Assembly: GCF_001422445.1 (NCBI RefSeq)
Contig: NZ_LMNA01000030.1
Span: forward strand, 724,946 to 788,945
Reading direction: 5' to 3'
Length of the DNA stretch: 64,000 nt
Source: Pseudorhodoferax sp. Leaf274
GTDB taxonomy: Bacteria > Pseudomonadota > Gammaproteobacteria > Burkholderiales > Burkholderiaceae_C
The notes beneath the pieces are model-generated. The model worked only from the letters and a program-made list of their open reading frames with translations. It had not been told where the DNA came from and did not search any database. Made by a program: the position numbers and the translations under genes. Each line of letters starts with the position of its first letter. Position 1 is the first letter of the stretch. This document shows, in pieces, positions 19,664-28,948 of this stretch.

Positions 19664-20464
19664 ATGCCCGCACCCGCCCCTGGCAACGCCACCGAGCCGC
19701 CCCTGGACACCGGCCCGAACGCCACCCCGGCCTTCAGCCCGCTGTACCAGCAGATCAAGGGGCTGATCCTGCAGAGCCTGCAGGCCGGCGAATGGAAGCC
19801 GGGCGAGCTGATCCCGAGCGAGATCGAACTGGCCAGCCGCTTTCGCGTGAGCCAGGGCACGGTGCGCAAGGCGGTCGACGAATTGGCCGGCGACAACCTG
19901 CTGGTGCGGCGCCAGGGCAAGGGCACCTTCGTCGCGACCCACAGCGAACAGCACGTGCGCTACCGCTTCCTGAAGCTGGTGCCCGACGACGGCGACCTGA
20001 ACCGCGAGGGCCCGGCGCAGCGCAGCTTCCTCGAATGCCGGCGCGCACGCGCTGGCGCCGAGATCGCACGCGCGCTGGGCCTGCGCAGCGGCGATGCAGT
20101 GATGCAGGTGCGCCGCGTGCTGTCCTTCGCCGCGGACGGCGGCGCGCAGACACCCACCATCCTCGAAGACCTCTGGCTGCCGGGCGGGCCGTTCAAGGGC
20201 CTGACCGCCGAGCGCATGGCGGCCTTCCGCGGGCCGACCTACGCGCTGTTCGAAACCGAATTCGGCGTGCGCATGGTGCGCGCCGAAGAGAAGATCCGCG
20301 CCGTGCTGCCCGATGCGGACCAAGCCGGCATCCTGCAGGTGGCGCCTGCCACGCCCCTCCTGAGCGTGGAGCGCGTGGCCTACACCTACAACGACACGCC
20401 CATGGAGCTGCGGCGCGGCCTGTACCGCACCGACACGCACCACTATCGCAACGATCTGAACTGA
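19664..20464 (+). CDS. GntR-family (HutC subfamily) transcriptional regulator
   Basis: A 266-residue regulator. The winged-helix domain spans about residues 25-90, with the classical LIPSEIELASRFRVSQGTVRKAVDEL and LVRRQGKGTFV segments. A UTRA effector domain follows (residues about 115-260). The ATG at 19664 is preferred over in-frame codons further left because the upstream stretch is non-conserved. It is divergent from mdh and directly upstream of sdhCDAB, so it probably senses a TCA-related acid and controls these operons. The ligand is unknown. Confidence 0.88.
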   Translation: MPAPAPGNATEPPLDTGPNATPAFSPLYQQIKGLILQSLQAGEWKPGELIPSEIELASRFRVSQGTVRKAVDELAGDNLLVRRQGKGTFVATHSEQHVRYRFLKLVPDDGDLNREGPAQRSFLECRRARAGAEIARALGLRSGDAVMQVRRVLSFAADGGAQTPTILEDLWLPGGPFKGLTAERMAAFRGPTYALFETEFGVRMVRAEEKIRAVLPDADQAGILQVAPATPLLSVERVAYTYNDTPMELRRGLYRTDTHHYRNDLN

Positions 20465-20537
20465 TCCGAACTGCCATTCGCGCATCGCCCAGACACCTGT
20501 GCGACTGCCGCTGCAACGCTTCGTCGCGTTTGCCCTG

Positions 20538-20548
20538 TTGCATTGCAA
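20538..20548. promoter_or_regulatory. inverted repeat in the sdhC leader region
   Basis: TTGCA-T-TGCAA lies 63 bp upstream of sdhC, next to TAGAAT, which could serve as a -10 element. It is a possible operator for the sdh operon; no close copy of the mdh-gntR palindrome is visible here. Confidence 0.3.
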
Positions 20549-20611
20549 TAGAATTTTGGGCTAACCGCCGCGACAGAATTACAAGGCAGTTACATCCACG
20601 AAAGCGCATTC

Positions 20612-21058
20612 ATGACAGAAGCCGCCTCCTCAGCACGACCCAAACGCCCCGAGTTCCGCAACATCAACGCCCTCACCGACCTGCCGAGCTACAGGCTGCC
20701 GGCAGCGGGCTGGGTGTCCATCCTGCACCGCGCCAGCGGCGTGCTGATGTTCCTGTTGATGCCCTTCATCATCTGGATGTTCGACACCTCGGTCACGTCC
20801 GAGCTGTCGTTCGCACGCTTCAAGGCCGCGTTCAACACGGGCCTGGGCTTCGCGCCGGGCTGGTTCCTCAAGCTCGTGGTGCTGGCCCTGATGTGGGCCT
20901 ACCTGCACCACTTCATCGCCGGCCTACGCCACCTGTACATGGACGTGAGCCATGACGCAGTGAACAAGCAGTTCGGCAAGACCTCGGCCGTCACCGTGCT
21001 GGTGCTGAGCCTGGGCCTCACGCTGGTGCTGGGCCTGAAGCTGTTCGGCGTGTACTGA
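20612..21058 (+). CDS. sdhC: succinate dehydrogenase cytochrome b556 subunit
   Basis: A 148-residue membrane anchor with three transmembrane helices. RNINALTDLPSYRLPAAGWVSILHR near the N-terminus holds the SdhC signature (Ser and Arg near the quinone site). HHFIAGLRHLYMD carries the haem-b ligand His. It is the first gene of the sdhCDAB operon. Confidence 0.95.
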   Translation: MTEAASSARPKRPEFRNINALTDLPSYRLPAAGWVSILHRASGVLMFLLMPFIIWMFDTSVTSELSFARFKAAFNTGLGFAPGWFLKLVVLALMWAYLHHFIAGLRHLYMDVSHDAVNKQFGKTSAVTVLVLSLGLTLVLGLKLFGVY

Positions 21059-21081
21059 TCACAACAAGGAAAAGTCTCCCC

Positions 21082-21450
21082 ATGGCTGTCAATTACGGAT
21101 CCAAGCGCGTCGTCGTCGGCGCGCACTACGGCCTGCGCGACTGGCTGGCGCAGCGCGTCACCGGCCTGCTCATGGCGCTGTTCACGTTCATCGTGCTGGC
21201 GCAATTGCTGCTGGCCAAAGGCCCGATCGGCTACGACCTGTGGGCCGGCATCTTCGCGGCCCAATGGATGAAGGTGCTGACCTTCTCCGTGATCATCGCC
21301 CTGCTCTACCACGTCTGGGTGGGCATGCGCGATGTGCTGATGGACTACATCACCGCAGCAGTCTGGCTCCGTCTCGCGCTCCAGATTTTCACCATCGTCT
21401 GGCTGGTCGGCTGTGCCGGCTGGGCCATCCAAGTCCTCTGGAGACTGTGA
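21082..21450 (+). CDS. sdhD: succinate dehydrogenase hydrophobic membrane anchor
   Basis: A 122-residue protein with three helices. It begins with GAHYGLRDWLAQRVTGLLMALF, and a conserved His/Asp region YHVWVGMRDVLMDY supplies the second haem ligand and the quinone-site Tyr/Asp. It follows sdhC by 23 bp. Confidence 0.95.
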   Translation: MAVNYGSKRVVVGAHYGLRDWLAQRVTGLLMALFTFIVLAQLLLAKGPIGYDLWAGIFAAQWMKVLTFSVIIALLYHVWVGMRDVLMDYITAAVWLRLALQIFTIVWLVGCAGWAIQVLWRL

Positions 21451-21452
21451 GC

Positions 21453-23258
21453 ATGAGCTACACCAAGCAGAACATCAACAAGCGCAAGTTCGACGTCGTC
21501 ATCGTCGGCGCCGGCGGCTCCGGCATGCGCGCCGCACTCGAACTGTCGCGCGCCGGCCTGTCCGTCGCATCGCTGTCCAAGGTCTTCCCGACGCGCTCGC
21601 ACACGGTGGCGGCGCAGGGCGGCGTGTCGGCCTCGCTGGGCAATATGTCGGAGGACAACTGGCACTACCACTTCTACGACACCATCAAGGGCTCGGACTG
21701 GCTGGGCGACCAGGACGCCATCGAGTTCATGTGCCGTGAAGCCCCCAAGGTCGTGATCGAGCTCGAGCACTTCGGCATGCCGTTCGACCGCAACCCCGAC
21801 GGCACGATCTACCAGCGCCCCTTCGGCGGCCACACCGCCAACTACGGCGAAAAGCCCGTGCAACGCGCCTGCGCCGCGGCAGACCGCACCGGCCACGCCA
21901 TGCTGCACACGCTGTACCAGCAGAACGTCAAGGCCAAGACAAACTTCTTCGTCGAGTGGATGGCGCTCGACCTGATCCGCGACGCCGACGGCGACGTGGT
22001 CGGCGTCACCGCATTGGAGCTGGAAACCGGCGAGCTGTACGCCCTGCAGGCCAAGGCCGTGCTGCTGGCCACCGGCGGTGCCGGCCGCATCTTCGCGGCG
22101 TCGACCAACGCCTTCATCAACACCGGCGACGGCCTGGGCATGGCGGCGCGCGCCGGCATCCCGCTGCAGGACATGGAGTTCTGGCAGTTCCACCCGACCG
22201 GCGTGGCCGGCGCGGGCGTGCTGCTGACCGAAGGCTGCCGCGGCGAAGGCGCCATCCTGCTCAACAGCAACGGCGAACGCTTCATGGAGCGCTACGCGCC
22301 CACGCTGAAGGACCTGGCGCCGCGCGACTTCGTTTCGCGCTCCATGGACCAGGAGATCAAGGAAGGTCGTGGCTGCGGTCCCAACAAGGACTACATCCTC
22401 ATGAAGCTGGACCACCTGGGCGCCGACACCATCCGCAAGCGCCTGCCCTCGGTGGAAGAGATCGGCCACAACTTCGCCAACGTCGACATCACCAAGGAAC
22501 CGATCCCCGTGGTGCCGACCATCCATTACCAGATGGGTGGCATCCCGACCAACATCAACGGCCAGGTCGTCACGCACGACGGCCAGCAGAACAATATCGT
22601 GGGCGGCCTGTACGCCGTCGGCGAATGCTCCTGCGTGTCGGTGCACGGCGCCAACCGCCTGGGCACGAACTCGCTGCTCGACCTGCTGGTGTTCGGCAAG
22701 TCCGCCGGCAAGCACATCGTCGAATTCGTCAAGGGCAGCGGCGAGCACAAAGCGCTGCCGGCCGATGCCGGCGACAAGACGCTGGCACGCCTGAACCAGC
22801 TGCAGGAGTCCACCGACGGCGCCTACGCGCAAGACGTGGCCAACGACATCCGCGCCACCATGCAGCAGCACGCCGGCGTGTTCCGCACGCAGGCCAGCAT
22901 GGACGAGGGCGTGACCAAGGTCAATGCGATCCGCGACCGCGTCTCGGGCGTCACGCTCAAGGACAAGTCCATGGTCTGGAACACGGCCCGCATGGAAGCG
23001 CTCGAAGTCGACAACCTGATCGAAGTCGCCCAGGCCACCATGACCTCGGCCGCCGCACGCAAGGAATGCCGCGGCGCCCACACGGTCTACGACTACGAGC
23101 ACCCGGCCGACCACGCCGAGTTCCCGCTGGGCCGCAACGACAAGGAATGGATGAAGCACACGCTGTGGCACAGCGCGGGCAACAACCTGACCTACAAGCC
23201 CGTCAACCTCAAGCCGCTGACGGTTGACTCCATTCCGCCCAAGGTCCGCACGTTCTAA
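21453..23258 (+). CDS. sdhA: succinate dehydrogenase flavoprotein subunit
   Basis: A 601-residue flavoprotein that oxidises succinate to fumarate. It shows the dinucleotide-binding [17 protein letters not shown], the FAD-attachment segment SHTVAAQGG with the covalent His, the catalytic [11 protein letters not shown] and R-rich TEGCRGEGA, and the C-terminal WMKHTLWH. It starts two bases after sdhD. Confidence 0.97.
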   Translation: MSYTKQNINKRKFDVVIVGAGGSGMRAALELSRAGLSVASLSKVFPTRSHTVAAQGGVSASLGNMSEDNWHYHFYDTIKGSDWLGDQDAIEFMCREAPKVVIELEHFGMPFDRNPDGTIYQRPFGGHTANYGEKPVQRACAAADRTGHAMLHTLYQQNVKAKTNFFVEWMALDLIRDADGDVVGVTALELETGELYALQAKAVLLATGGAGRIFAASTNAFINTGDGLGMAARAGIPLQDMEFWQFHPTGVAGAGVLLTEGCRGEGAILLNSNGERFMERYAPTLKDLAPRDFVSRSMDQEIKEGRGCGPNKDYILMKLDHLGADTIRKRLPSVEEIGHNFANVDITKEPIPVVPTIHYQMGGIPTNINGQVVTHDGQQNNIVGGLYAVGECSCVSVHGANRLGTNSLLDLLVFGKSAGKHIVEFVKGSGEHKALPADAGDKTLARLNQLQESTDGAYAQDVANDIRATMQQHAGVFRTQASMDEGVTKVNAIRDRVSGVTLKDKSMVWNTARMEALEVDNLIEVAQATMTSAAARKECRGAHTVYDYEHPADHAEFPLGRNDKEWMKHTLWHSAGNNLTYKPVNLKPLTVDSIPPKVRTF

Positions 23259-23271
23259 CAAGGTCACCACG

Positions 23272-23973
23272 ATGAAGCGCACATTCCAGATCTACCGCTA
23301 CGACCCGGACAAGGACGCCAAGCCCTACATGCAGACCGTCGAGATCGAGCTCGACGGCAGCGAGCGCATGCTGCTGGATGCCCTGGTCAAGCTCAAGCAG
23401 CAAGACCCGACGATCTCGTTCCGCCGCTCCTGCCGCGAAGGCGTCTGCGGCTCGGACGCGATGAACATCAACGGCAAGAACGGCCTGGCCTGCCTGACCA
23501 ACATGAACACGCTGAAGGACCCCGTGGTCCTGAAGCCGCTGCCCGGCCTGCCCGTGATCCGCGACCTGATCGTGGACATGACGCAGTTCTTCAAGCAGTA
23601 CCACTCGATCAAGCCCTACCTCATCACCGAGAGCCTGGCACCCGACAAGGAACGCCTGCAATCGCCCGAGGAGCGCGAGGAGCTGAACGGCCTGTACGAG
23701 TGCATCCTGTGCGCGAGCTGCTCCACCAGCTGCCCCAGCTTCTGGTGGAACCCGGACAAGTTCGTCGGCCCCGCCGGCCTGCTGCAGGCCTACCGCTTCA
23801 TCGCCGACAGCCGCGACGAGGCCACGGCCGAGCGCCTGGACAACCTGGAAGACCCGTACCGCCTGTTCCGCTGCCACACGATCATGAATTGCGTGGACGT
23901 GTGTCCCAAGCACCTGAACCCGACCAAGGCCATCGGGAAAATCAAGGAGATGATGGTGCTTCGCACCGTCTGA
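23272..23973 (+). CDS. sdhB: succinate dehydrogenase iron-sulfur subunit
   Basis: A 233-residue electron-transfer subunit. The 2Fe-2S motif [16 protein letters not shown], the 4Fe-4S motif [16 protein letters not shown] and the 3Fe-4S/4Fe-4S motif [17 protein letters not shown] are all intact. It passes electrons from SdhA to quinone at SdhCD. Confidence 0.97.
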   Translation: MKRTFQIYRYDPDKDAKPYMQTVEIELDGSERMLLDALVKLKQQDPTISFRRSCREGVCGSDAMNINGKNGLACLTNMNTLKDPVVLKPLPGLPVIRDLIVDMTQFFKQYHSIKPYLITESLAPDKERLQSPEEREELNGLYECILCASCSTSCPSFWWNPDKFVGPAGLLQAYRFIADSRDEATAERLDNLEDPYRLFRCHTIMNCVDVCPKHLNPTKAIGKIKEMMVLRTV

Positions 23974-23977
23974 TACC

Positions 23978-24262
23978 GTGGCACAGGCGCAGGAAACCCT
24001 CGACGAACGCGCGCTGGCGATGCTGCGCTGGCGTTGCCGGCGTGGCTTGCTGGAAAACGATCTGTTCCTGGAACGTTTCTTCGAGCGCCACGGCCCACGC
24101 GTCAACGCGGCCCAGGCCCAGGCCCTGTCGCAATTGATGGAATTGGGAGACCACGATCTGCTCGACCTGCAACTGGCACGCAAGACGCTGGCCCAGGTCA
24201 ATCCTGCGCTGGACAACGCGGACACCCGCGAAGTCCTGAGTCTTTTGAGAGAAAACCGCTGA
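23978..24262 (+). CDS. sdhE: SdhA flavinylation factor
   Basis: A 94-residue SdhE/YgfY protein. [14 protein letters not shown] contains the RGxxE motif required for covalent FAD attachment to SdhA. It begins with GTG four bases after sdhB, and the operon position supports the assignment. Confidence 0.92.
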   Translation: MAQAQETLDERALAMLRWRCRRGLLENDLFLERFFERHGPRVNAAQAQALSQLMELGDHDLLDLQLARKTLAQVNPALDNADTREVLSLLRENR

Positions 24263-24272
24263 AAGGGTGAAC

Positions 24273-25583
24273 ATGAAACTAGCCGAAAACAAAGCCACGC
24301 TGTCGTTCAGCAATGGCAGTCCCAGCGTCGAGTTGCCGGTGTACCAGGGCAGCGTGGGCCCGGATGTCGTGGACATCCGCAAGCTGTACGCCCAGACCGG
24401 CATGTTCACGTACGACCCGGGTTTCCTCTCGACGGCTGCCTGCCAGTCCGCCATCACCTACATCGATGGCGACAAGGGCGAACTGCTGTACCGCGGCTAC
24501 CCGATCGAGCAGCTGGCCACCAACTGCGACTTCCTGGAAACCTGCCACCTGCTGCTGTACGGCGAGCTGCCGAACACGGAAGACAAGGGCAAGTTCACCA
24601 AGCTCGTGACCAACCACACGATGGTCAACGAGCAGATGCAGTTCTTCCTGCGTGGCTTCCGCCGCGATGCGCACCCGATGGCCATCATGACCGGCCTGGT
24701 CGGCGCGTTGTCGGCCTTCTACCACGACAGCACGGACATCAACAATCCGGAGCACCGCAACATCTCCGCGATCCGCCTGATCGCCAAGATGCCGACGCTG
24801 GTGGCGATGGCCTACAAGTACACCATCGGCCAGCCGTACATGTACCCGCGCAACGACCTCAGCTATGCAGGCAACTTCCTGCACATGATGTTCGCCACGC
24901 CCTGCGAGGAGTACAAGGTCAGCCCGGTGCTCGAACGCGCGCTGGACCGCATCTTCATCCTGCACGCCGACCACGAGCAGAACGCCTCCACCTCCACCGT
25001 GCGCCTGTGCGGCTCCTCGGGCACGAACCCGTTCGCCGCCATCGCGGCCGGCGTGGCCTGCCTGTGGGGCCCGGCCCACGGCGGCGCCAACGAGGCGGCG
25101 CTGAACATGCTCTACGACATCCAGAAGGAAGGTGGCGTCGAGAAGATCGGCGAGTTCATCAAGAAGGTCAAGGACAAGAACTCCAGCGTCAAGCTGATGG
25201 GCTTCGGCCACCGGGTCTACAAGAACTACGACCCGCGCGCCAAGCTCATGCAGGAAACCTGCAACGAGGTGCTGACCGAGCTGGGCCTGGAAAAGGACCC
25301 GCTGTTCAAGCTGGCCAAGGAACTGGAGAAGATCGCGCTGGAAGACGAGTACTTCGTCTCGCGCAAGCTGTACCCGAACGTGGACTTCTACTCGGGCATC
25401 GTGCAGCGCGCCATCGGCATCCCGGTGCCGCTGTTCACGGCCATCTTCGCGCTGGCCCGCACGGTGGGCTGGATTGCCCAGCTGAACGAGATGATCGGCG
25501 ATCCCGAGTACAAGATCGGCCGCCCGCGCCAGCTGTTCACGGGTTCCGTCAAGCGCGACGTGCAGCCGCTCGCCAAGCGCTAA
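24273..25583 (+). CDS. gltA: citrate synthase
   Basis: A 436-residue type II (hexameric, NADH-sensitive type) citrate synthase that condenses acetyl-CoA with oxaloacetate. Catalytic residues lie in [28 protein letters not shown] and NVDFYSGIV. An in-frame GTG six bases upstream exists, but the ATG at 24273 matches the family start. It ends the sdhCDAB-sdhE-gltA unit and is followed by a strong terminator. Confidence 0.97.
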   Translation: MKLAENKATLSFSNGSPSVELPVYQGSVGPDVVDIRKLYAQTGMFTYDPGFLSTAACQSAITYIDGDKGELLYRGYPIEQLATNCDFLETCHLLLYGELPNTEDKGKFTKLVTNHTMVNEQMQFFLRGFRRDAHPMAIMTGLVGALSAFYHDSTDINNPEHRNISAIRLIAKMPTLVAMAYKYTIGQPYMYPRNDLSYAGNFLHMMFATPCEEYKVSPVLERALDRIFILHADHEQNASTSTVRLCGSSGTNPFAAIAAGVACLWGPAHGGANEAALNMLYDIQKEGGVEKIGEFIKKVKDKNSSVKLMGFGHRVYKNYDPRAKLMQETCNEVLTELGLEKDPLFKLAKELEKIALEDEYFVSRKLYPNVDFYSGIVQRAIGIPVPLFTAIFALARTVGWIAQLNEMIGDPEYKIGRPRQLFTGSVKRDVQPLAKR

Positions 25584-25605
25584 GCTCTGCTCGGCCTTCA
25601 CACAC

Positions 25606-25637
25606 ATGCCGCCTGGTGCAAGCCAGGCGGCATTTTT
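25606..25637 (+). terminator. rho-independent terminator after gltA
   Basis: A perfect 11-bp stem (ATGCCGCCTGG with CCAGGCGGCAT), a six-base loop and five T residues. It closes the sdh-gltA operon and separates it from the lyase gene. Confidence 0.92.
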
Positions 25638-25677
25638 CATGGCGGTGCCACTGCTGCTGAGCCGCTGCCCTTAGCGC

Positions 25678-25691
25678 GATGTTATGAATCG
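25678..25691 (+). promoter_or_regulatory. TGTTATG motif upstream of the ammonia-lyase homologue
   Basis: GATGTTATGAATCG on the coding strand, about 155 bp before the ATG at 25846. The same TGTTATG core, with a GTGA or AATCG continuation, occurs upstream of the DUF917 operon and of the hydantoinase gene. It is a candidate binding site for the LysR protein encoded within the locus. Confidence 0.45.
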
Positions 25692-25845
25692 CTGACAAAA
25701 AAGCAGTAGGCAGCATGTTCGATGGCTTCCTAGAATTTTTCGCCCGTATGCACCATCCGCGGTGTGCAAGGGCGTCATTCAACGTATACGCAGCCAATTT
25801 TCCACCGCCGGTGGTCGTTGGCCGCATCCGCCTAGGAAGCCTTTC

Positions 25846-27489
25846 ATGTTTCGATTTTCCCGGTACGCGCTGGTCTTTGTCGCCTTGCAGCAAGCCGCCT
25901 GCCTGTCCCATGCCGACGTGGTGTTGGACGGCCGATCCGCCACCCCAGAGAGCATCGCCCGCATCGCCGATGGCGAAAAGGTGCGCATCGATCCCGCCGC
26001 GCTGCGGCGCGTCGCCCAGGCACATCGCGTACTGCTGGAGGCCGCGCAGGCGGGCCAGCAGATCTATGGCTTGACGACCGGCGTCGGCCTGAACAAAGAC
26101 CGTGCCATGGTCGACGCCCGCGGCAAGCTCTCGCAGGACATCATCGACGCGTCCAGCCGCTTCAACATCGGCCTGTTGAAGGCACACGGCGGCGGCACCG
26201 GTCCCGACATGGCCCTGCGCACCGCGCGCGCCACCATGGCCGCCCGGCTCAACGCGATGCTCGACGGTGGCGCGGGCGTGCAAAGCGGCATCGTCGACAC
26301 CTACGTGCAGTTCCTGAACCGCGGCATCACGCCCGTCATGCCGTCGGCCGGCTCGATGGGCGAGGCCGACATCACCATCCTCGGCCACGTCGGCCTGGCC
26401 ATGCTCGGCGACGGAGAGGTGTATTTCCAGGGCCGCAAGCTGCCGGCCGCGGAAGCATTGCGCCAGACCGGCGTGGCGCCGATCAAGCCCTTCGGCAAGG
26501 ATGCACTGGCCATCCTCAGTTCGAACGCCTACGCAAGCGCCATGGCTGCGCTGGCCCTGGACGACATGGCGCGCCTGCGCACGGTGTCGAAACTGGTCTA
26601 CGCGCTGAGCCTGCAGGCGCTCAACGGCAATGTGTCACCGTTCCTGCAGGACACGCTGGCACTGCGGCCCTTTCCCTACACGGCCCAGGCGGGCAGCCAG
26701 TTGCGCGGCCTGTTGGCGGGCAGCAGCATCTGGGACCGCGACGACAAACGCGCGCTGCAAGATCCCTTGAGCTTCCGCTCCGGCGTCTACCTGCTGGGCG
26801 AGGAGGACCGCACCTTCGATGCCACGCGCGCCTTGCTCAACATCCAGCTCAATTCTTCGGACGACAATCCCGGCGTCGCGGTGGACGTGACGCCGCACTC
26901 GAACCGCGCACAGGAGAGCCGCGGCTACGTGAAGGCCGCCGACATCCAGGGCGCCGTCTTGCCGAGCGCGAACTTCGACCCCCTGCCATGGGTCGTGGCC
27001 TTCCAGGAAATGGGACTTGCACTGGCCCACAGCTCGATGGCTTCGGCACAGCGCATCGTCAAGCTCAACGACCCCCATTTCACCGGCCTGCCGCGCTTCC
27101 TCGGCGGCGAAGGCACCGTACATGCGTTCGGTGCAATGGAAAAGCCGGTCATGGCCCTGGCCTCGGAAAACCGCGAGCTGGCGCTGCCAGTGTCCCTGGA
27201 TTACCTGCCCGTGGCCGGCGGCGTCGAAGACATTGCGACGAACGCACCCAGGGTCGTCGAACGCGTGCAGCGCCAAATCGACAACAGCTTCGCACTGCTC
27301 GGCATCGAACTGATCCACGCAGCACAGGCCATCGATCTACGCAAGCAGCAGCAGCCCGGATTCACGCTCTCCCCGCCGACTGCCGAGCTGTACGGAGCAC
27401 TGCGCAAACAGGTGGCTTTCCTGGACACCGACCGACCGATGACGCCGGATTTCCGCGCGGCAGCAGCCCTGCTGGCCAGCTACCGCTGA
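25846..27489 (+). CDS. exported HAL/PAL-family lyase lacking the MIO triad (ergothionase-like candidate)
   Basis: A 547-residue homologue of histidine/aromatic ammonia-lyases. A signal peptide (cleavage likely after CLSHA, residue 23) predicts periplasmic location, unusual for the family. The fold signatures are kept: Tyr74 in IYGLTTGVGLN, NSSDDNPG at 336-343, and Arg311. However, the Ala-Ser-Gly that cyclises to the MIO cofactor is replaced by Glu173-Ala174-Asp175 (GSMGEADITILGH), and the Tyr of QDPYSLR is Leu308. It cannot form MIO, so a different elimination chemistry is expected, as described for ergothionase, which removes trimethylamine from ergothioneine by acid/base catalysis. TAGGAAG is the ribosome site. 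The ergothionase role is inferred from the missing MIO and the neighbours. Confidence 0.75.
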   Translation: MFRFSRYALVFVALQQAACLSHADVVLDGRSATPESIARIADGEKVRIDPAALRRVAQAHRVLLEAAQAGQQIYGLTTGVGLNKDRAMVDARGKLSQDIIDASSRFNIGLLKAHGGGTGPDMALRTARATMAARLNAMLDGGAGVQSGIVDTYVQFLNRGITPVMPSAGSMGEADITILGHVGLAMLGDGEVYFQGRKLPAAEALRQTGVAPIKPFGKDALAILSSNAYASAMAALALDDMARLRTVSKLVYALSLQALNGNVSPFLQDTLALRPFPYTAQAGSQLRGLLAGSSIWDRDDKRALQDPLSFRSGVYLLGEEDRTFDATRALLNIQLNSSDDNPGVAVDVTPHSNRAQESRGYVKAADIQGAVLPSANFDPLPWVVAFQEMGLALAHSSMASAQRIVKLNDPHFTGLPRFLGGEGTVHAFGAMEKPVMALASENRELALPVSLDYLPVAGGVEDIATNAPRVVERVQRQIDNSFALLGIELIHAAQAIDLRKQQQPGFTLSPPTAELYGALRKQVAFLDTDRPMTPDFRAAAALLASYR

Positions 27490-27504
27490 CGCCCCAGGGG
27501 GATC

Positions 27505-27524
27505 GGCCCCGCCGTGGCGGGGCC
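27505..27524. terminator. hairpin between convergent lyase and transporter genes
   Basis: GGCCCCGCC and GGCGGGGCC form a perfect 9-bp inverted repeat with a two-base centre just after the lyase stop. No T-run follows on either strand, so it may be a weak terminator or an RNA-stabilising stem. The remaining roughly 95 bp up to the transporter gene hold nothing else recognisable. Confidence 0.4.
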
Positions 27525-27619
27525 ATCAGGCCCAGCGTCGCGGTCTTCGTCGCGCTTGTGTCGTTTCGGGCCGACCGGTTGTTGCGGTCGGCGCCCGCGG
27601 TCTGGACTGGCGATGCGCG

Positions 27620-28948
27620 TCAGCCCGGCTTGCGGCCCATGCAGGCCAGCGCGACCAGCGCCACGACGCAGGCGGCCATGACATAGAAGGCCGGCGCGAA
27701 CGCCACCTGGGTGGTGTAGTTGATCCAGGTCAGGATCGCCGGGGCAAAGCCGCCCAGCACCGTGACCGCGGTGTTGTAGGAGATCGACATGCCCGACGAG
27801 CGCACGGCCGTCGGGAAAATCTCCGACAGCGCGGCCGGCGCCACGCCCACGAACAGCGCCACCAGCAGGCAGAACGTCGACTGCGCCACGATCAGCGCCG
27901 CCGTCGTGTGGTGGGTCTGCAGCCAGGCCATCAGCGGGTACACGGAGCACAGCAACAGCAACGCGCCCAGCGTCAGCATGGTGCGCCGGCCGATCCGGTC
28001 CGACAGGCGGCCCGCCACCAGACATCCAGCCACCAGGAACACGTTGCCCACCAGCGCGGCCGTGAAGGCCTGCGAGCTGCTGAAGCCCATGCTCTTCTGC
28101 ACGTAGATCGGCATGTAGATGATCAGTGCGTAAGGCCCCACCGCCCACAGCACCGACAGGCCGAATCCCTTGAGCAGCAGGCCGGGATGGCGCCGCACCA
28201 CGTCGAGCAACGGGGCCTTGGGTCGTTCGCCGTGCTGCGTCCATTGGCGCTGCTGCTCCTTGAACTCGGGCGTCTCATCGAGCGCGCGGCGCATCCACAG
28301 GCCCACCGGCGCGATCGCCAGGCCGATGATGAACGGCACGCGCCAGCCCCAGCTGCCGACCTGTTCCGCGGTGAGCAACGTCGTCACCAGCGTGGCCACG
28401 GCCGCGGCCAGCAGGTTGGAGATGCCCATGCTGGCCTGCAGCCAGGACGCGTACTCGCCGCGCCTGCCCGGCGGCGCATGCTCGACCAGGAAGGCGGTGG
28501 CGCCACCGACCTCCCCGCCGGCGGAAAAGCCCTGCAGCACCCGGCCGAGCACGATCAACAGCGGCGCGCCGATGCCGATGGCCGCGTACGGCGGCGCAAT
28601 GGCGATGAGCAGCGTGCCCAGAGCCATGAGCATGATGGTCAGCGTCAGCGCCGCCTTGCGGCCGGCACGGTCGCCATAGGAGCCGATCAGCAGTGCACCG
28701 AGCGGCCGCGCCACGAAGCCCAGGCCGAAGGCCAGGAACGAGGCCATGAGCTGCACCGTGGGGTCGTCGTTCTTGAAGAAGTTCTGTCCGATGTAGACCG
28801 CGAACAGTGCGTAGACGGTGAAGTCGTACCACTCGAGCGCATTGCCGGCCGAGGCCGCGATGATGGCCCGGCGTCCGGCGGCTTCGCGCGTCGATGGGAC
28901 GGGCGGCGCGGGCCCGCGGCCAACGGCATTGAGCGTGGTGTCGTTCAT
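27620..28948 (-). CDS. MHS-family (ProP-like) MFS transporter
   Basis: A 442-residue, 12-helix major-facilitator protein of the metabolite:H+ symporter family. GNALEWYDFTVYALFAVYIGQ and GSYGDRAGRKAALT are family hallmarks, followed by RVLQGFSAGGEVGGA and GRLSDRIGRRTML. Members import betaines, dicarboxylates or aromatic acids with protons. The start is preceded by AGGAG at good distance and overlaps the stop of the urocanase homologue (ATGA). In this locus it may import a betaine such as ergothioneine or, if the lyase is periplasmic, the thio-urocanate it produces (inference). Confidence 0.88.
   Translation of the reverse strand: MNDTTLNAVGRGPAPPVPSTREAAGRRAIIAASAGNALEWYDFTVYALFAVYIGQNFFKNDDPTVQLMASFLAFGLGFVARPLGALLIGSYGDRAGRKAALTLTIMLMALGTLLIAIAPPYAAIGIGAPLLIVLGRVLQGFSAGGEVGGATAFLVEHAPPGRRGEYASWLQASMGISNLLAAAVATLVTTLLTAEQVGSWGWRVPFIIGLAIAPVGLWMRRALDETPEFKEQQRQWTQHGERPKAPLLDVVRRHPGLLLKGFGLSVLWAVGPYALIIYMPIYVQKSMGFSSSQAFTAALVGNVFLVAGCLVAGRLSDRIGRRTMLTLGALLLLCSVYPLMAWLQTHHTTAALIVAQSTFCLLVALFVGVAPAALSEIFPTAVRSSGMSISYNTAVTVLGGFAPAILTWINYTTQVAFAPAFYVMAACVVALVALACMGRKPG

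Noticed and set aside
27505-27524. Strong terminator after the lyase gene
   Set aside because: The stem is perfect but lacks a T-run on either strand, so I kept it only as a low-confidence hairpin.
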